Below are positions 6,139-7,702 of a DNA stretch of 7,702 nt, one piece after another. Both the position numbers and the translations under genes were made by a program. The notes under the pieces were generated by a model. It was not told where the DNA came from. It searched no databases and saw nothing but the letters and a program-made list of their open reading frames with translations. The first letter of the stretch is position 1. Every line of letters starts with the position of its first letter. The DNA is from Bacillota bacterium (GTDB lineage: Bacteria > Bacillota > Clostridia > Christensenellales > CAG-138), in contig JAEWYV010000098.1 of NCBI GenBank assembly GCA_023458615.1, positions 1 through 7,702 of the forward strand, read 5' to 3'.

Positions 6139-7253
6139 TAGATCGGTCGTGAAAATGCCTTTTGAAGTTTCTCGGTGTTCTGCACTCGTTTAGTTTCACG
6201 AAGATGCGTGTATATCTTAAGAGTTGTTTTTGGATCGGAATGACCGAGGAAGACCTGTGCAGTCAACACATCAACATCCGCTTCAAAAAGCAGCGTTGCG
6301 TAATTATGCCGAAAATAGTGAGGTGTAAGAATGGACGATTGCTTAGTGTGCTCAACACTTGGATCGATCTCATATATTGCATTCTGAATTGCATTCCAGT
6401 GTCGAACGAATGTGCCCTGGGACCAATATGATTTCAGATGCGGCGACTGTATCACAAACCCGGTTCCCACGCTGCGACATTTTTGAAGAAGAACGTGCAG
6501 CTCGTCTACGATGGGTATATCTCTCAATGAACACTTTGATTTTACTTCACCGACTGTCCCGGAATCAAAGTCAATATCTCGGCGGATGGAGAGCTGCCGT
6601 TTCGAGAAGTTTATATCATTCCATTGTAGCCCGAGCGCTTCACCGCGACGAACGCCTGTATAGTAGAGTATCGCGAGCAGCAACCCGTCCGGGTGGGTAT
6701 CAATCAGCTTTAGAACCGCGCTTGTTTCGGCTGGCGTTAGAGCTCGCCGCGGCGTTGGGCTTCCTGCCTCTGGCTTTTTCAGCGCGACAGCAGGATCCCG
6801 GTCGACAATTCCTTGCGCGTAGGCCATAGAAAAAACGTTCTTAATTACGCCGTATACATCCCCGATTAAGGTGCGGCTATATGAGTTCAAACCGTTCATA
6901 AACCGTTGCAGGTCTCCGGCGGTGATTGCTCTCATTTGCCGGTCAGCAAAAGCAGGGAAGATGTGAACGTTGATTGCTGTGCGGTAATTCGCCTGAGTGC
7001 TGGCGCTTATCTTCCTGCCGCCGTGCGACGCCGCGCCGAGCTTGTAAGTTTCATACCATTCCGTGATAAACTCTCCGAGCTGAATGTCGCGTCGAATCGC
7101 AACTGCTCCGTTTATATAGGTTCGACGCAACTCTTCTTTGTTTTCAAGTAGCTCTTTCTTCGTGTACCCACTCGCCCATTTGTAAATCGGCGCACCGGTT
7201 GAGTCGTGCCCGACTGTGACCTGCGCCCGCAGGCGTTTTTTCTTCTTCGCCAT
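6138..7253 (-). CDS. int: Tyrosine recombinase/integrase, phage/ICE type
   Basis: This 371-residue protein catalyses site-specific integration and excision of the element. Residues 1-45 are basic and resemble the AP2-like arm-binding domain. Residues about 55-150 match the SAM-like core-binding domain (FITEWYETY, then TQANYRTAINVHIFPAF). The catalytic domain at about 170-355 has Arg202 (TGVRRGEALGL), a hairpin lysine in VKSKCSLR (Lys238 or Lys240), His312 and Arg315 (PHYFRHNYAT), His338 (LGHSD) and the nucleophile Tyr348 (KIYTHLRE). All catalytic positions are present and the length is normal, so it is probably functional. AGGAGG sits eight bases before the ATG. The gene reads toward the tRNA-Asn fragment about 125 bases away, the usual position for the integrase of a tRNA-targeted element. 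The wider family is certain, the specific subfamily is not. Confidence 0.97.
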   Translation of the reverse strand: MAKKKKRLRAQVTVGHDSTGAPIYKWASGYTKKELLENKEELRRTYINGAVAIRRDIQLGEFITEWYETYKLGAASHGGRKISASTQANYRTAINVHIFPAFADRQMRAITAGDLQRFMNGLNSYSRTLIGDVYGVIKNVFSMAYAQGIVDRDPAVALKKPEAGSPTPRRALTPAETSAVLKLIDTHPDGLLLAILYYTGVRRGEALGLQWNDINFSKRQLSIRRDIDFDSGTVGEVKSKCSLRDIPIVDELHVLLQKCRSVGTGFVIQSPHLKSYWSQGTFVRHWNAIQNAIYEIDPSVEHTKQSSILTPHYFRHNYATLLFEADVDVLTAQVFLGHSDPKTTLKIYTHLRETKRVQNTEKLQKAFSRPI

Positions 7254-7329
7254 TGTGCTGCCCTCCTGTTTCGTGGTATATTGAGAGCGCAGAAAAAGGA
7301 CCCCTCCAAAGGCAATTTCCTCTGCACTC

Positions 7330-7363
7330 GCCGCTTCGGTGTTCCCGCACCGAGCGGCTTTTT
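7330..7363 (+). terminator. Intrinsic terminator facing away from the element genes
   Basis: GCCGCTTCGGTG (7330-7341) pairs with CACCGAGCGGC (7348-7358), an 11-base-pair stem with one bulged T and a TTCCCG loop, followed by TTTTT. The T run is on the plus strand, whereas all nearby genes are on the minus strand. It lies between the 55-codon gene and the integrase and its T run touches the small gene's stop codon. On the minus strand it is only a hairpin without a U tract and could act as a processing or pausing site. Confidence 0.7.
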
Positions 7364-7529
7364 ATTTCTCGTTCTTTTTTTTCACTTCTTCGCTCAATGC
7401 GGCGAACAGGGCCTGAATTATAACCTTTTGCTTCGTTGGGCTCATAGAGCGATAAAACGTGACTAGTTCGCATTCTTGCTCTGTAAGCGTGTGATGCTTT
7501 GATGGGTCTAGGAAAGGAATGTTTTTCAT
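7362..7529 (-). CDS. Small hypothetical protein, 55 residues
   Basis: The frame runs from ATG (7527-7529) to TAA (7362-7364), with an in-frame TGA a short way upstream and no other start between. AAGG lies eight bases before the ATG. The protein begins MKNIPFLDPSKHHTLTEQEC and continues with ELVTFYRSMSPTKQKVIIQA, ending in a lysine-rich tail. The pattern of LT-E-E, then a helix, SP, then a second helix resembles the C-terminal tail of small phage-type XRE repressors, but no helix-turn-helix is present. It could be a stand-alone accessory protein or a separated repressor tail. It lies 108 bases before the integrase and 48 bases after the preceding gene, probably in one transcript. A directionality factor is possible from position, but nothing in the sequence shows it. 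A competing 109-codon frame here overlaps the integrase and has no plausible composition. Confidence 0.6.
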   Translation of the reverse strand: MKNIPFLDPSKHHTLTEQECELVTFYRSMSPTKQKVIIQALFAALSEEVKKKNEK

Positions 7530-7577
7530 AAAATTCGCCTTATCATTGTTTGCATATTTTCATATATACTCAAACAC

Positions 7578-7702
7578 TTACTTGCTGTAAACCAAGTACA
7601 CATGGCAATAAAAAACGGTTTCTCCGGCATCATCTTCCATGGTGCCGATTTCAGGTCTTCCGTCAGTAATTTTGTCAGCAATTTTTATAAAATCATTAAC
7701 CT
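7578..7702 (-). CDS. 3' end of an unrecognised element gene, cut by the window edge
   Basis: Forty codons are open from the window edge to TAA at 7578-7580, in the frame beginning at base 7700. The translation starts VNDFIKIADKITDGRPEIGT and ends HVYLVYSK, with a balanced composition typical of a real protein. An internal ATG exists (MEDDAGE) but has no clear ribosome site, so the gene most likely begins outside the window. It precedes the 55-codon gene by 48 bases on the same strand. No family is recognised. Confidence 0.5.
   Translation of the reverse strand, partial: VNDFIKIADKITDGRPEIGTMEDDAGETVFYCHVYLVYSK

Larger units (their letters stand above)
5968..7702 (-). mobile_element. Left end of a tRNA-Asn-targeted integrative element (ICE, prophage or genomic island), partial
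   Basis: The element end is defined by the tRNA-Asn 3' half at 5968-6014. It is followed by a terminator, tandem repeats, an integrase gene reading toward the end, a small gene and a gene cut by the window edge. No conjugation, replication or phage structural gene is visible, so the type of element cannot be decided. All three genes are on the minus strand. The other boundary lies beyond 7702. Confidence 0.75.

Noticed and set aside
7144..7473. Minus-strand 109-codon frame overlapping the integrase start
   Set aside because: It overlaps both the 55-codon gene and the integrase in another frame and has a charge-biased, non-protein-like composition.

Overview
The window looks like a stretch of a Clostridia-type (Bacillota) chromosome with the end of an integrated mobile element at its right side. 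This assignment is an inference. It rests on purine-rich Shine-Dalgarno sites close to the start codons, a lipoprotein signal ending in LTGC, an extracytoplasmic solute-binding sensor on a hybrid kinase, and a Gram-positive phage/ICE-type tyrosine integrase. No rRNA or housekeeping gene is present to fix the taxon.

Left part (1-5347), resident-looking genes. A family 16 glycoside hydrolase lipoprotein (minus strand) is divergent from a two-gene plus-strand operon. The first operon gene is a receiver plus HD-GYP response regulator, predicted to degrade cyclic di-GMP. Ten bases later comes a 981-residue membrane hybrid histidine kinase with an extracellular solute-binding domain, HisKA, HATPase, a degenerate receiver, a canonical receiver and an HPt domain. 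Together they read as one phosphorelay: ligand, His344, Asp781, His923, then Asp51 of the HD-GYP protein, changing c-di-GMP level. Both operon products carry the expected catalytic and phosphoacceptor residues.

Middle part (5348-6137), a tRNA-associated integration hotspot without a convincing protein gene. Two copies of the 3' end of a tRNA, identical over 31 bases, lie 243 bases apart on the minus strand, each followed by its own different intrinsic terminator. The right copy extends through the anticodon loop and is recognisable as tRNA-Asn (GTT) lacking its 5' half. A G+C-rich segment of about 160 bases lies between them. To the right are a bidirectional terminator and two tandem 11-base repeats that could be integrase arm sites.

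Right part (6138-7702), the mobile element. A complete tyrosine integrase, an unlisted 55-codon small gene and the 3' end of a further gene all read leftwards toward the tRNA fragments. A strong terminator facing the opposite way sits between the small gene and the integrase. The rest of the element, and presumably the intact tRNA-Asn, would lie to the right of the window. The most unusual structure is the pair of tRNA ends with separate terminators, which suggests successive insertions at one tRNA-Asn gene.
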